In this document: positions 57,099-64,000 of the stretch, one piece after another
Layout: each line of letters begins with the position of its first letter
How positions within the stretch are numbered: the first letter of the stretch is position 1
NCBI RefSeq assembly: GCF_014621775.1
Contig: NZ_CP061204.1
Location: 826,501-890,500, forward strand
DNA: 64,000 nucleotides
Direction of reading: 5' to 3'
DNA from: Stenotrophomonas sp. 169
GTDB lineage: Bacteria; Pseudomonadota; Gammaproteobacteria; Xanthomonadales; Xanthomonadaceae
Notes under the pieces: model-generated
Seen by the model: only the letters and a program-made list of their open reading frames with translations
What the model was told of the DNA's origin: nothing
Databases searched by the model: none
Program-made: the position numbers and the translations under genes

Positions 57099-58376
57099 TC
57101 AGGCGACCGCCGAACGGCGTGGCTTCAGCGGCACGACCTTGCGGTTGGCCTCTGCACGGCGCGCCAAGGCGCGATCAATGCGCGCGAATACATCGCGCAT
57201 CACGGCCGCTTCCGGCAGCAGGGTGACCCGGAAATGATGGCGGTACGGCACGTTGAAGCTGGAGCCCGGTACCACCAGCACCCCTTCGTTGTTCATCAGG
57301 TCGAGCGCGAACTCATGGTCATCCACGCCCTTCGCGGCATCACCGACGATGGCGGGGAAGGCATACAGCGCGCCGGCGGGAGCGACCAGCGAAAGATGCT
57401 CGCTGGCGGCACAGGCGTCGATCACTGCGCGACGGGTTTCGTACAGGCGGCCGCCCGGCGTACACAGCGGGCTGATCGTATCGGGCCCGTTCACGGCCGC
57501 GTCGATCGCGTACTGGCCCGGCACGTTCGCGCACAGGCGCAACGCGCTCAGCAGGTCCATCGCCGCACGGAAGTCGCCCAGCCGTTCCGCCTCGCCGGAC
57601 AGCATCGCCCAGCCCACCCGCCAGCCGCAGGCGCGATGCACCTTGCTCAGGCCGCTGAAGGTGAGGCAGGGCAGGTCGCCGGCGAGCGGGGCCACCGGCT
57701 GGAAGACCGCGTCGTCGTACAGGATCTGGTCGTAGATTTCATCAACCATCAGCAGCAGGTTGTGCTTGCGCGCGATGGCGACGATGCGCTCCAGCAGCTC
57801 ACGCGGATAGCTCGCGCCGCTGGGGTTGTTCGGGTTGATCAGCACGATGGCGCGGGTGCGCGAAGACACCAGGGCTTCGATCTCGTCCGGATCGGGCTGG
57901 AAGCCGTTTTCCGGCGCGCAGCGGTAATACACCGGGCGACCGTCGTTGAGGATGGTGGCGGCCGACCACAGCGGATAGTCCGGCGAGGGCACCAGCACTT
58001 CATCGCCCGGGTTGAGCAGGGCGCGCAGGGACAGGTCGATCAGTTCGCTGACGCCGTTGCCGACGAATACGCGGTCCGGATGGGCATCGGGTGCACCACG
58101 GCGGGCGTAGGCCGCGGCGATCGCCTCGCGGGCCACAGGCAGCCCCTGCTGGTGGGTATACGGGTCGGTACGGCCCATGTCATCGGCAATCGCGCGCTGC
58201 AGGTGCTGCGGTGCACGGAAACCGAAATTGCCCGGGTTGCCGATGTTCAACTTGATCAGCGTGCGGCCCTGCGCTTCCAGTTCCCGCGCTCGTCGCGCCA
58301 GCTCTCCTCGGATCTCGTAGCGCACTTCGGAAAGGCGTTCACGGATGGCCAGGGGCTTGGGCGTGGGGGTGGACAT
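57099..58376 (-). CDS. PLP-dependent aminotransferase, AlaA-like
   Basis: 425 residues from the ATG at 58376 (another in-frame ATG at 58400 is possible). It is a fold-type I class I/II aminotransferase resembling glutamate-pyruvate aminotransferase AlaA: TLIKLNIGNPGNFGFRAP, VPSPDYPLWSAA, LINPNNPSGASYP, VDEIYDQILYDD, and the PLP Lys 245 in FSGLSKVHRACGWR. It probably makes alanine from pyruvate and glutamate. Precedes SGNH and methyltransferase genes on the same strand; divergent from rsgA. Confidence 0.9.
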   Translation of the reverse strand: MSTPTPKPLAIRERLSEVRYEIRGELARRARELEAQGRTLIKLNIGNPGNFGFRAPQHLQRAIADDMGRTDPYTHQQGLPVAREAIAAAYARRGAPDAHPDRVFVGNGVSELIDLSLRALLNPGDEVLVPSPDYPLWSAATILNDGRPVYYRCAPENGFQPDPDEIEALVSSRTRAIVLINPNNPSGASYPRELLERIVAIARKHNLLLMVDEIYDQILYDDAVFQPVAPLAGDLPCLTFSGLSKVHRACGWRVGWAMLSGEAERLGDFRAAMDLLSALRLCANVPGQYAIDAAVNGPDTISPLCTPGGRLYETRRAVIDACAASEHLSLVAPAGALYAFPAIVGDAAKGVDDHEFALDLMNNEGVLVVPGSSFNVPYRHHFRVTLLPEAAVMRDVFARIDRALARRAEANRKVVPLKPRRSAVA

Positions 58377-58497
58377 GGCAGACGGGCCGTCAATGGGCAT
58401 GGAAAGCCCATACTAGCTGAATTGCTGCAGCGCATGGCAAGGGGGCGTGGGGCCTGACGCCGCGCCCGCATGCCCCGCTGCCGGTAGAATGCGCAGG

Positions 58498-59592
58498 ATG
58501 ACCGAGACCCCTGATTACAACGCCCTGCAGACGATTGGCTGGCCCTGGCCGGGAGCACCCACGGCGGACGACCAGGCCGACTGGTACACCGCGATGGAGG
58601 CGCATCCGCAGGCGCGGCCGGCGCGGGTGATCGAGCAGCACCGGACGCACTATGTGGTGGCAGACGGTCCCGATGCGTCAATCAAGGCCGAATCGCTTCC
58701 CGAATGGCAGCGCCCGCGCTTTCCCAGCCATGAGCGGCCCGCCGTCGGCGACTGGGTCCTGCTGGAGGGGGTGCGCATCGTCGCGCTGCTTCCGCGTCGT
58801 ACCGCGATCAAGCGCGGCGCGGCGGGCGAGCATTATCACCAGCAGGTCATCGCCGCCAACGTCGATACGGTGTTCATCGTCTGCGGACTGGATTCGGATT
58901 TCAATCCACGCCGTATCGAACGGTATCTGCTGCTGGTCGGTGGCGGCGGGGCCGTGCCGGTGGTGGTGCTGACCAAGGCCGACCAGACCGAGTACAGCGA
59001 AGATGCGCTGGCGGTACTGGATGAACTGAAAGCGCAGGGCATCGCCCTGCGTGCGGTGAACGGACTGGATGCGGACAGTGTCGCCACGCTGCATCCGTGG
59101 TTAGGCCCGGGCCACACGGTGGTGCTGGTCGGGTCCTCCGGGGCCGGCAAGTCGACGTTGACCAACACGCTGCTGGGCGAGCAGCGGATGAAGACGAACA
59201 GCGTGCGTTCCAATGACTCGCGCGGCCGCCATACCACCACGCACCGTGCGTTGATGCCGCTGCCGATGGGCGCCTGCCTGATCGATACGCCTGGCATGCG
59301 CGAGCTCAAGCCGACCGGCGAAGAGACGCTGGCCGAAGGGGGCTTTGCCGATATCGAGGCGCTGGCCGAGCAGTGCCGGTTCCGCAACTGCCTGCACCAG
59401 CAGGAGCCCGGGTGCGCGGTACGCGCGGCGATCGAGGACGGCACGATCGAAGAGACCCGCGTGTTGAACTACTTCAAGCTGAAGGACGAAGTGGCTGCCG
59501 CCGCCGCCAAGCTGGCGGTACGCCAAGCGGAGACGGCGCAGGAGCGACGTACGGCCGCACGCCGCGGCGCCGGCAAACCACGCCGGCGCTGA
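58498..59592 (+). CDS. rsgA: Small-subunit ribosome GTPase RsgA (YjeQ)
   Basis: 364 residues from the ATG at 58498. It helps mature the 30S subunit and hydrolyses GTP in a circularly permuted G-domain: G4 LTKADQTE, G1 VGSSGAGKSTLTN, then G3 IDTPGMREL. An N-terminal OB domain precedes it, and the zinc knuckle CRFRNCLHQQEPGC is near the C-terminus. An Ala/Arg-rich tail (RRTAARRGAGKPRRR) is typical. It starts 121 bp from the divergent aminotransferase. Confidence 0.95.
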   Translation: MTETPDYNALQTIGWPWPGAPTADDQADWYTAMEAHPQARPARVIEQHRTHYVVADGPDASIKAESLPEWQRPRFPSHERPAVGDWVLLEGVRIVALLPRRTAIKRGAAGEHYHQQVIAANVDTVFIVCGLDSDFNPRRIERYLLLVGGGGAVPVVVLTKADQTEYSEDALAVLDELKAQGIALRAVNGLDADSVATLHPWLGPGHTVVLVGSSGAGKSTLTNTLLGEQRMKTNSVRSNDSRGRHTTTHRALMPLPMGACLIDTPGMRELKPTGEETLAEGGFADIEALAEQCRFRNCLHQQEPGCAVRAAIEDGTIEETRVLNYFKLKDEVAAAAAKLAVRQAETAQERRTAARRGAGKPRRR

Positions 59593-59607
59593 CGCCGGTT
59601 GGGGCGG

Positions 59608-59710
59608 GTAGTGACGGCCGCTGGCCTTCAGCCGTTGATGTTGATGGCCAGCGGCCATCACTACCGGGCCGTCAGCCCTTCCTGTTGATGGCCAGCGGCC
59701 ATCACTGCCG
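59608..59710. repeat. SMAG cluster, three arms
   Basis: GTAGTGACGGCCGCTGGCC at 59608, the inverted copy GGCCAGCGGCCATCACTAC ending 59664, and another inverted copy GGCCAGCGGCCATCACTGCC ending 59710. A word GCCGTTGATG/CCTGTTGATG precedes each inverted copy. It fills the gap between rsgA and the QEGLA gene. Confidence 0.85.
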
Positions 59711-59722
59711 TATAGTCTGCTC

Positions 59723-60976
59723 ATGGACCAGAGCACGACGCTGGATCGCGAAGTGGCCCACCACGCTGCGCTTGATGCGCGGCTGGTCGAGGCCGTCGGT
59801 GGCATCCGGCTGCTGAGCCTCACCAGCTGGCCCGCCGCCCTGCAGTCCCCGTTCCTGGCGAGCATGGCCAGTGGCCAGCCGCGGTTGCCGCACGTGGAGT
59901 ATCCCCAGCTGGATTTCAGCGATGCGCGACGTACGCTGGCCGCGCTGACCGCCGAGTGCGATGCCGATCATCCGCTGGGTCGCTATGTCGCCGAGTCGGC
60001 GCAGAGCTGGGATGTTGCCGCGCAGCTGCTGGAAGGGTTGGGCACGGCCGCGGTCGATGCCTGCTCGGTGCAGCTGTTCGGATCGCCCGAGCAGCCGCTG
60101 CCGGGAAACGGACCGAGCACCCGCGACGCGGCCCGGCATTTCATCCAGATTGCCACTGAACTGGATCACGAACTGCTGGCGCCGGAAGAGCAGGTGCCGG
60201 TCTCGGCGACGGCGCTGCAGTTGCAGCTGCAGGGCGATCTGGATGCCTTCTTCGAGTCGCGCATCATCCAGGTGCAACTGGATCCGCAGCTGGTTTCCAA
60301 GGCCGCTGCCGGTGCTACCCGCCTCCGCCTGCGGACCAGTGCGCGCTTCAGTGCCTATGACCGCGCGCAGTTGTTCCACCATGAAGCGCTGGTGCATTCA
60401 CTGACCGCGCTCAACGGGCGTGAGCAATCTGTGCTGCCCAGCCTGGCGCTGTCCTCGCCGCGCGTCACCGCCACCCAGGAAGGCCTGGCGACCTTTGCCG
60501 AGCAGATCACCGGCAGCATCGACATCCAGCGCCTGAAGCGCATCAGCCTGCGGACAGAGGCCATTGCGATGGCACGGGAGGGCGCGGACTTCATCGAGGT
60601 CTACCGTTACTTCTGCGCGGCGGGGCAGAACGCGGAAGAGAGCTTTGCCTCTGCGCAGCGGGTGTTCCGCGGTGTACCGCCCAGCGGTGGCATGGCCTTC
60701 ACCAAGGACACGGTGTACCTGCGCGGGCTGGTGTCGGTGCACACGTTTTTCCGCCACATGCTGGCCGAGGATCGCCTGCAGGTCTGCCGGTGGTTGTTCG
60801 CTGGCAAGATGACGCTGACCGATGCGATCACCTTCGCCCCGTTGTTCGAGGCGGGCATCCTGCAGCCACCGCGCTGGTTGCCACAGTGGGTGAGCCGCGC
60901 CAATGGGCTGGCCGGGATGCTGGCGTTTTCCCTGTTCGCCAATCGGATACGGATGGATCAGCTGTTGCCGGAGTGA
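59723..60976 (+). CDS. DUF1704 QEGLA-motif protein, putative metallopeptidase
   Basis: 417 residues; known as flavohemoglobin expression-modulating QEGLA motif protein (TIGR02421 type). It contains HEALVH (220-225), an HExxxH zinc motif, and 26 residues later TQEGLATF with the eponymous QEGLA (252-256), whose Glu is a likely third ligand. That arrangement is the one of the eukaryotic MATCAP tyrosine carboxypeptidases, which share DUF1704. No signal peptide, so cytoplasmic. The start codon follows the SMAG cluster by 12 bp. Substrate unknown. Confidence 0.9.
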   Translation: MDQSTTLDREVAHHAALDARLVEAVGGIRLLSLTSWPAALQSPFLASMASGQPRLPHVEYPQLDFSDARRTLAALTAECDADHPLGRYVAESAQSWDVAAQLLEGLGTAAVDACSVQLFGSPEQPLPGNGPSTRDAARHFIQIATELDHELLAPEEQVPVSATALQLQLQGDLDAFFESRIIQVQLDPQLVSKAAAGATRLRLRTSARFSAYDRAQLFHHEALVHSLTALNGREQSVLPSLALSSPRVTATQEGLATFAEQITGSIDIQRLKRISLRTEAIAMAREGADFIEVYRYFCAAGQNAEESFASAQRVFRGVPPSGGMAFTKDTVYLRGLVSVHTFFRHMLAEDRLQVCRWLFAGKMTLTDAITFAPLFEAGILQPPRWLPQWVSRANGLAGMLAFSLFANRIRMDQLLPE

Positions 60977-61031
60977 GTGCGGCGAACGGGTGAGACCCCC
61001 TCGCGGGTGGCTGGTTCAGAGCTGCAGCCGT

Positions 61032-61133
61032 GGGGCAGGGCGGGGAGGCTATGCGGGGCACGCGCAAGTACGTCCATGTAGCTCTTCGCGGCTCCTGCCG
61101 CTCAAGGCCCCGCACAGCCTCCCCGCCCGGCCC
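61032..61133 (+). repeat. Structured repeat, unit 3
   Basis: About 102 nt. Outer stem GGGCGGGGAGGCTATGCGGG pairs with its counterpart at 61106-61128. Tip hairpins are TACGTCCATGTA (61069-61080, one G-U pair) and GCGGCTCCTGCCGC (61088-61101), the second followed by TCAAGG. Confidence 0.8.
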
Positions 61134-61183
61134 TCTGACAGGTTCCGGTGGCCGCCACCCACGTAATAAAAGAAAGAAAAGCG

Positions 61184-61207
61184 GTAGCGCCGAGCCATGC
61201 TCGGCGG
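61184..61207 (+). repeat. SMAG at centre of second composite
   Basis: GTAGCGCCGAGCCATGCTCG then GCGG. Here only one SMAG is present where the first composite has an inverted pair. Confidence 0.8.
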
Positions 61208-61255
61208 CTTTTGCTTTTGCTTTTGCTTTTGCTTTTGCTTTTGCTCTTGCTCTTC
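61208..61255. repeat. CTTTTG hexanucleotide array
   Basis: Six perfect CTTTTG units followed by CTCTTG and CTCTTC. It occupies the pyrimidine-rich spacer position of the composite element and is likely to vary in length by slippage. Confidence 0.9.
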
Positions 61256-61292
61256 TCTCTCCCCCAACCCGGCGGGGGCGGCCCACTGTCCG

Positions 61293-61401
61293 GAGGCGGG
61301 GCGAGGGAGCCATGCAGGACCCTTGAGCCCCCGGACGGGGCGAAAGGAGCCTACATGGACGTACTTGCGGCGTGTCCTGCATGGTTCCCTCGCCCCGCCT
61401 C
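61293..61401 (-). repeat. Structured repeat, unit 4
   Basis: An inverted, about 109-nt copy. Outer stem GAGGCGGGGCGAGGGAGCCA pairs with the GTTCCCTCGCCCCGCCTC end. Hairpin 1 is TACATGGACGTA (61352-61363) and hairpin 2 GCCCCCGGACGGGGC (61327-61341). Confidence 0.8.
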
Positions 61402-61430
61402 AACCCATGAAACCAAACGCCCGCCGAAGG

Positions 61431-63731
61431 TTAAAAATCCACACCCACTGTCATGAACACCTGGCGCGGTGCGCTGGCGTGGATCGCGTAGCGGGTGCCG
61501 GTCGGATCGGTCGGGGCGAACGAGCTCAACTGCCCGGCATAGCGCTTGTTGGTCAGGTTGGTCGCGTTGAGCGATACCTTGATGTCGCGCAGGCCCATGC
61601 CCGGTCCGAAGGAATAGCCCAGTCCGGCATCGAAGGTGGTCACGCCCGGCACTGACTGGTCGTTGGTGTAGGTGTAGTAGCGCTTACCGGTGTACTTGGC
61701 ACGCACGCTGGCGAAGAAGCCGTCGCGGTTCCAGCTCAGTTCGCTGGAGGCCATGCGCTGCGGGGTGTCGACGGTGATCTTGCCGGCCACCGGCACGACA
61801 GCGCCGCCGGACGTGTAGTCGTCTTCGTAGGTGGTCTTGTTCCAGGACAGCGCGTTGTACCACTGCAGGCCGTCGATCGGCTTGAAGATAAAGGTCAACT
61901 CGGCGCCCTGGCTCTTGACCGAGCCGACGTTGATGAAGCGCGTGATGCATTCCGGCCGCGTGCCGACTTCGATGCTGGTGCACGGGTTGAGCGACAGCAG
62001 GCGGTTGTCGAACATCACGTGGTAAGCCGCCAGGGACGCTTGGTACTTCTCGCCGAAGCGACGGAACCCTGCCTCGAACGTGCGTGACTTCTCCGGCTCC
62101 AGGTCATCCACGCTGGCAGCGAAGGACTCCGGGGATACCTGCAGGGGGCCGCCACTGCCGCCGCCGACGAAGGCCGCGATGTTCTCTGCATACGAGGCGA
62201 ACACTTCCTGCTGGGGACTCAGCTTGAAGCTGATGCCGGCCTGCGGCAGCACCGATTCCTTTGCGGTCAACGTGCCGGATGCATAGAGCGATTCGTTGCC
62301 CGGCTTGGCGCGTGCGGTCATCCGGGTGTTCGGACTCTTGATGCCGACATCGACGGTCATGCGATCGTCCATGAAGCGCATGCGGTCCTGTACGTAGAAC
62401 TGCCGCGTGCGGATGTCGAAGTCCTGGTCGAACAGGCGGCGATCCGGATGGTTGAGGTACGTGTCGTCCAGGAACGGGCCATCGATGTAGTAGAAATTGC
62501 GTTCGACGTTGTGGTCGTTCTTCTCGTACCACAGGCCGGCCTCCAGCTCATGCAGACCCACGCGCCATGTCAGCGCCGCCGTGAGACCCTGGCGGTTGAT
62601 GGTGTAATTGGTACTGCGGATCGAGATCGGCAGCGCGCGATCTGTGCCGGGGTGGGAGGGCTGGCCCGGTGCCCACCAATGGCCTTGGCCGCGGTTCTCG
62701 TGGTGGTAGGCCAGCAGCTTCAGTCCGGCTGCGTCGCCCAGTTTGACGTCGGCATCCAGCGCGTACAGGTTGTCGTCGCGCAGCGCACGGCTCTGGTAGT
62801 ACGCATCATCGATGCTGTTGACGCCGCCGCTGAAGGCGCAGCGTGCCGGATCGCGTGTGGCCGGTGCGCAGTACGCGGCGGCAACGGCGCGGTCCCAGTC
62901 CGGTGCGTAGATGTTCCAGTCATAGCCCAAGCCGCGTTCCAGCATGCTCTTGGACAGGTACGCATAGTTCGCCTGGCTGGCGCGCGAGGTCGCCGCGAAG
63001 GCGCCGAAACGGTTGTCACCGACCTGCCATACGGCTTTCGCATTGAACTGGCGCGTGGTCTGGTTCTGATACGGCGCGGCCCACATGTCGGCGTCCTGGT
63101 GCACACCGGACACATAGGCGGAAAAACCGTTGAGGTCGCCGGTGTCCACGCGCAGATAGCCGCGACGCTGGTTGTCATCGCCGGCAGTGATGCTGGCACG
63201 ACCACCGAACTCGGTGGAGGGGTCCATCGAGAAGTATTGGATGGCGCCGCCCAGGTTGCTGGTGGACGCGACCCCCAGCGAGCCGATGCCCTGCGAGAGC
63301 TCGGCGCCGGCGAGATTCTCGGCGATCAGTGCGCGGGCGATGCTCAGGCCGTTGTAGTTGCCGTAGCTGTTGTCGCCCAGCGGGATGCCGTCCAGCGTGT
63401 AACCGAGGCGGCTCTTGTCGAACCCGCGCAGGCTGATGGTCTGTGATTCCTCATTGGCCCCGAACGCATCGTTGGATTGCACCGACACGCCGGGCAGGCG
63501 ATCCAGGATCTTCTGTCCGCTTGTGCCGGGCGGCAGTACCTGCTTGTCCACGGCCGTGATGCGCTGCACCTGGCGGGTTTCGCCTTGACCGATCACCGAA
63601 ACGGCGTCCAGGGTCTGCGCCGTGACGGCGGTATCGGCGAGGGTTTCGCCGGCGGCGTGGGCATTGGCGGCGCAAAGCGCGATCGCCACGGCAATCGTCA
63701 GGTGTCGGGTCTGCATGTCGGTCCGTTGCAT
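61431..63731 (-). CDS. TonB-dependent receptor
   Basis: 766 residues. The ATG at 63731 is used; MQTRHL at 63716 is equally possible and begins the signal peptide directly (LTIAVAIALCAANAHA). A TonB-box-like LDAVSVIGQG is followed by a plug with ILDRLPGVSVQSNDAFGANE, SLRGFDKSRLGYTLDGIPLGD and GSLGVASTSNLGGAIQYFS. The barrel ends FMTVGVDF. A Cys pair in YCAPATRDPARCAF would sit in an outer loop. Substrate unknown; there is no adjacent regulator or catabolic gene inside the window. Confidence 0.9.
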   Translation of the reverse strand: MQRTDMQTRHLTIAVAIALCAANAHAAGETLADTAVTAQTLDAVSVIGQGETRQVQRITAVDKQVLPPGTSGQKILDRLPGVSVQSNDAFGANEESQTISLRGFDKSRLGYTLDGIPLGDNSYGNYNGLSIARALIAENLAGAELSQGIGSLGVASTSNLGGAIQYFSMDPSTEFGGRASITAGDDNQRRGYLRVDTGDLNGFSAYVSGVHQDADMWAAPYQNQTTRQFNAKAVWQVGDNRFGAFAATSRASQANYAYLSKSMLERGLGYDWNIYAPDWDRAVAAAYCAPATRDPARCAFSGGVNSIDDAYYQSRALRDDNLYALDADVKLGDAAGLKLLAYHHENRGQGHWWAPGQPSHPGTDRALPISIRSTNYTINRQGLTAALTWRVGLHELEAGLWYEKNDHNVERNFYYIDGPFLDDTYLNHPDRRLFDQDFDIRTRQFYVQDRMRFMDDRMTVDVGIKSPNTRMTARAKPGNESLYASGTLTAKESVLPQAGISFKLSPQQEVFASYAENIAAFVGGGSGGPLQVSPESFAASVDDLEPEKSRTFEAGFRRFGEKYQASLAAYHVMFDNRLLSLNPCTSIEVGTRPECITRFINVGSVKSQGAELTFIFKPIDGLQWYNALSWNKTTYEDDYTSGGAVVPVAGKITVDTPQRMASSELSWNRDGFFASVRAKYTGKRYYTYTNDQSVPGVTTFDAGLGYSFGPGMGLRDIKVSLNATNLTNKRYAGQLSSFAPTDPTGTRYAIHASAPRQVFMTVGVDF

Positions 63732-63803
63732 GGGGGAAGGCCTGCGTGCTGCAGGTCACCAACCACTATGCAAAGCGGAAATGACGGCTTTTTGACGGTA
63801 AAG

Positions 63804-63813
63804 CGAACGTTCG
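63804..63813. promoter_or_regulatory. CGAACGTTCG palindrome upstream of TonB receptor
   Basis: A perfect 10-bp palindrome within GTAAAGCGAACGTTCGTTGTAAC, about 75 bp upstream of the receptor start, where a regulator could bind. Only position and symmetry support it. Confidence 0.3.
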
Positions 63814-63868
63814 TTGTAACTGCGACGCTGTTCGCTTTATGCAACGGGAACGCACGCTGGCACCCAGG

Positions 63869-63893
63869 GTAGCGCCGCGCCATGCCCGGCGAG
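63869..63893 (+). repeat. SMAG element
   Basis: GTAGCGCCGCGCCATGCCCG then GCGAG. The stem has one mispair (GCCGCGC against GCCCGGC), so it is a partly decayed copy, in the 222-bp gap between the last two genes. Confidence 0.65.
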
Positions 63894-63904
63894 CGCAGCG
63901 GAAA

Positions 63905-63933
63905 GGGGGTGACGACCACCCGTCGTCACCCCC
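63905..63933 (-). terminator. Hairpin terminator after SDR gene
   Basis: GGGGGTGACGA and TCGTCACCCCC form a perfect 11-bp stem with a 7-nt loop, 20 bp beyond the SDR stop codon on the minus strand. The following U-tract is short (CTTTCC), so efficiency is uncertain. Confidence 0.6.
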
Positions 63934-63953
63934 CCGCGTGCCACCGCATCGCA

Positions 63954-64000
63954 TCACCCCATGTACAGACCGCCGTTGACCGGATAGTCCGCCCCGGTCA
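63954..64000 (-). CDS. C-terminal end of an SDR, probably acetoacetyl-CoA reductase
   Basis: Only the last 15 codons or so are in the window: TGADYPVNGGLYMG and a TGA. This ending is typical of PhaB/PhbB-type short-chain dehydrogenases (TGADFSLNGGLHMG in the ones I recall), which reduce acetoacetyl-CoA for polyhydroxybutyrate synthesis. With so little sequence, other SDRs remain possible. Confidence 0.6.
   Translation of the reverse strand, partial: TGADYPVNGGLYMG

Larger units (their letters stand above)
60985..61425. repeat. Giant imperfect palindrome, second composite
   Basis: The gap between the convergent QEGLA and TonB-receptor genes. It holds the same parts in the same order as 32331-32839: an end motif (GCGAACGGGTGAGACCCCCT), structured unit 3 (plus), a purine-rich spacer (AATAAAAGAAAGAAAAGC), one SMAG, a pyrimidine-rich spacer, and structured unit 4 (minus). 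No credible coding region exists in this 454-bp gap. Confidence 0.88.

Noticed and set aside
61049..61655. Frames with runs of Leu, Cys-Phe or Lys-Gln/Ala-Lys repeats
   Set aside because: They are translations of the CTTTTG hexamer array in different frames.

Overview
The window is GC-rich chromosomal DNA that looks like a Stenotrophomonas (Xanthomonadaceae). The reasons are a Xanthomonas-type GlcNAc (nag) locus with NagP, NagQ, NagB-II and NagX, several TonB-dependent receptors, a very large NdvB cyclic glucan synthase, and many short palindromes that begin with GTAG, the hallmark of Stenotrophomonas SMAG/REP elements. I see no tRNA or rRNA gene, prophage, insertion sequence or CRISPR array.

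Layout. 1-11.7 kb is a divergent GlcNAc/chitobiose utilisation locus. On the minus strand lie nagK, a TonB receptor and a GH20 hexosaminidase cut by the window edge. On the plus strand lie nagP-nagQ-nagB-nagA-nagX, tightly packed. The shared 363-bp intergenic region carries two TGACA/TGTCA-type operator candidates for NagQ. 11.9-15.1 kb is an autotransporter, followed by a SMAG pair and an 11-unit, 14-bp tandem array. 15.4-19.2 kb holds an SseB-like gene, cca and slt. 19.4-24.5 kb holds two convergent TonB receptors, one of siderophore type with a Fur-box-like site upstream. 24.8-28.0 kb is a minus-strand envelope/redox run: cytochrome c4-like, DsbA, a DsbA-like lipoprotein and an EEP-family phosphodiesterase. 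28.2-36.0 kb has engB, a metallo-beta-lactamase-fold enzyme with an AraC regulator, gshA, an alcohol dehydrogenase divergent from a LysR regulator, and an 18-residue-repeat solenoid protein. 36.0-44.7 kb is ndvB. 44.9-47.3 kb is a formaldehyde detoxification operon (frmR-frmA-fghA) with an inverted-repeat operator. 47.3-61 kb carries a RIO kinase, DegV, a DsbA-fold isomerase, an active/degenerate amidohydrolase pair, DUF924, a Grx/HesB-like/rhodanese fusion, a NodB deacetylase, a methyltransferase, an SGNH hydrolase, an AlaA-like aminotransferase, rsgA and a QEGLA-motif putative metallopeptidase. The window ends with another TonB receptor and the last codons of an SDR reductase.

The most unusual material is non-coding. 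Two intergenic regions between convergent genes (32331-32839 and 60985-61425) are giant imperfect palindromes. Each holds two inverted copies of a roughly 100-110-nt unit around a central SMAG. All four units can fold into the same shape, a long outer stem capped by two small hairpins, and the paired bases differ between copies in compensating ways. I know no name for this family. A second family, a 70-82-bp hairpin with A/T-tract flanks, begins at or within a few nt of the stop codon of three genes.
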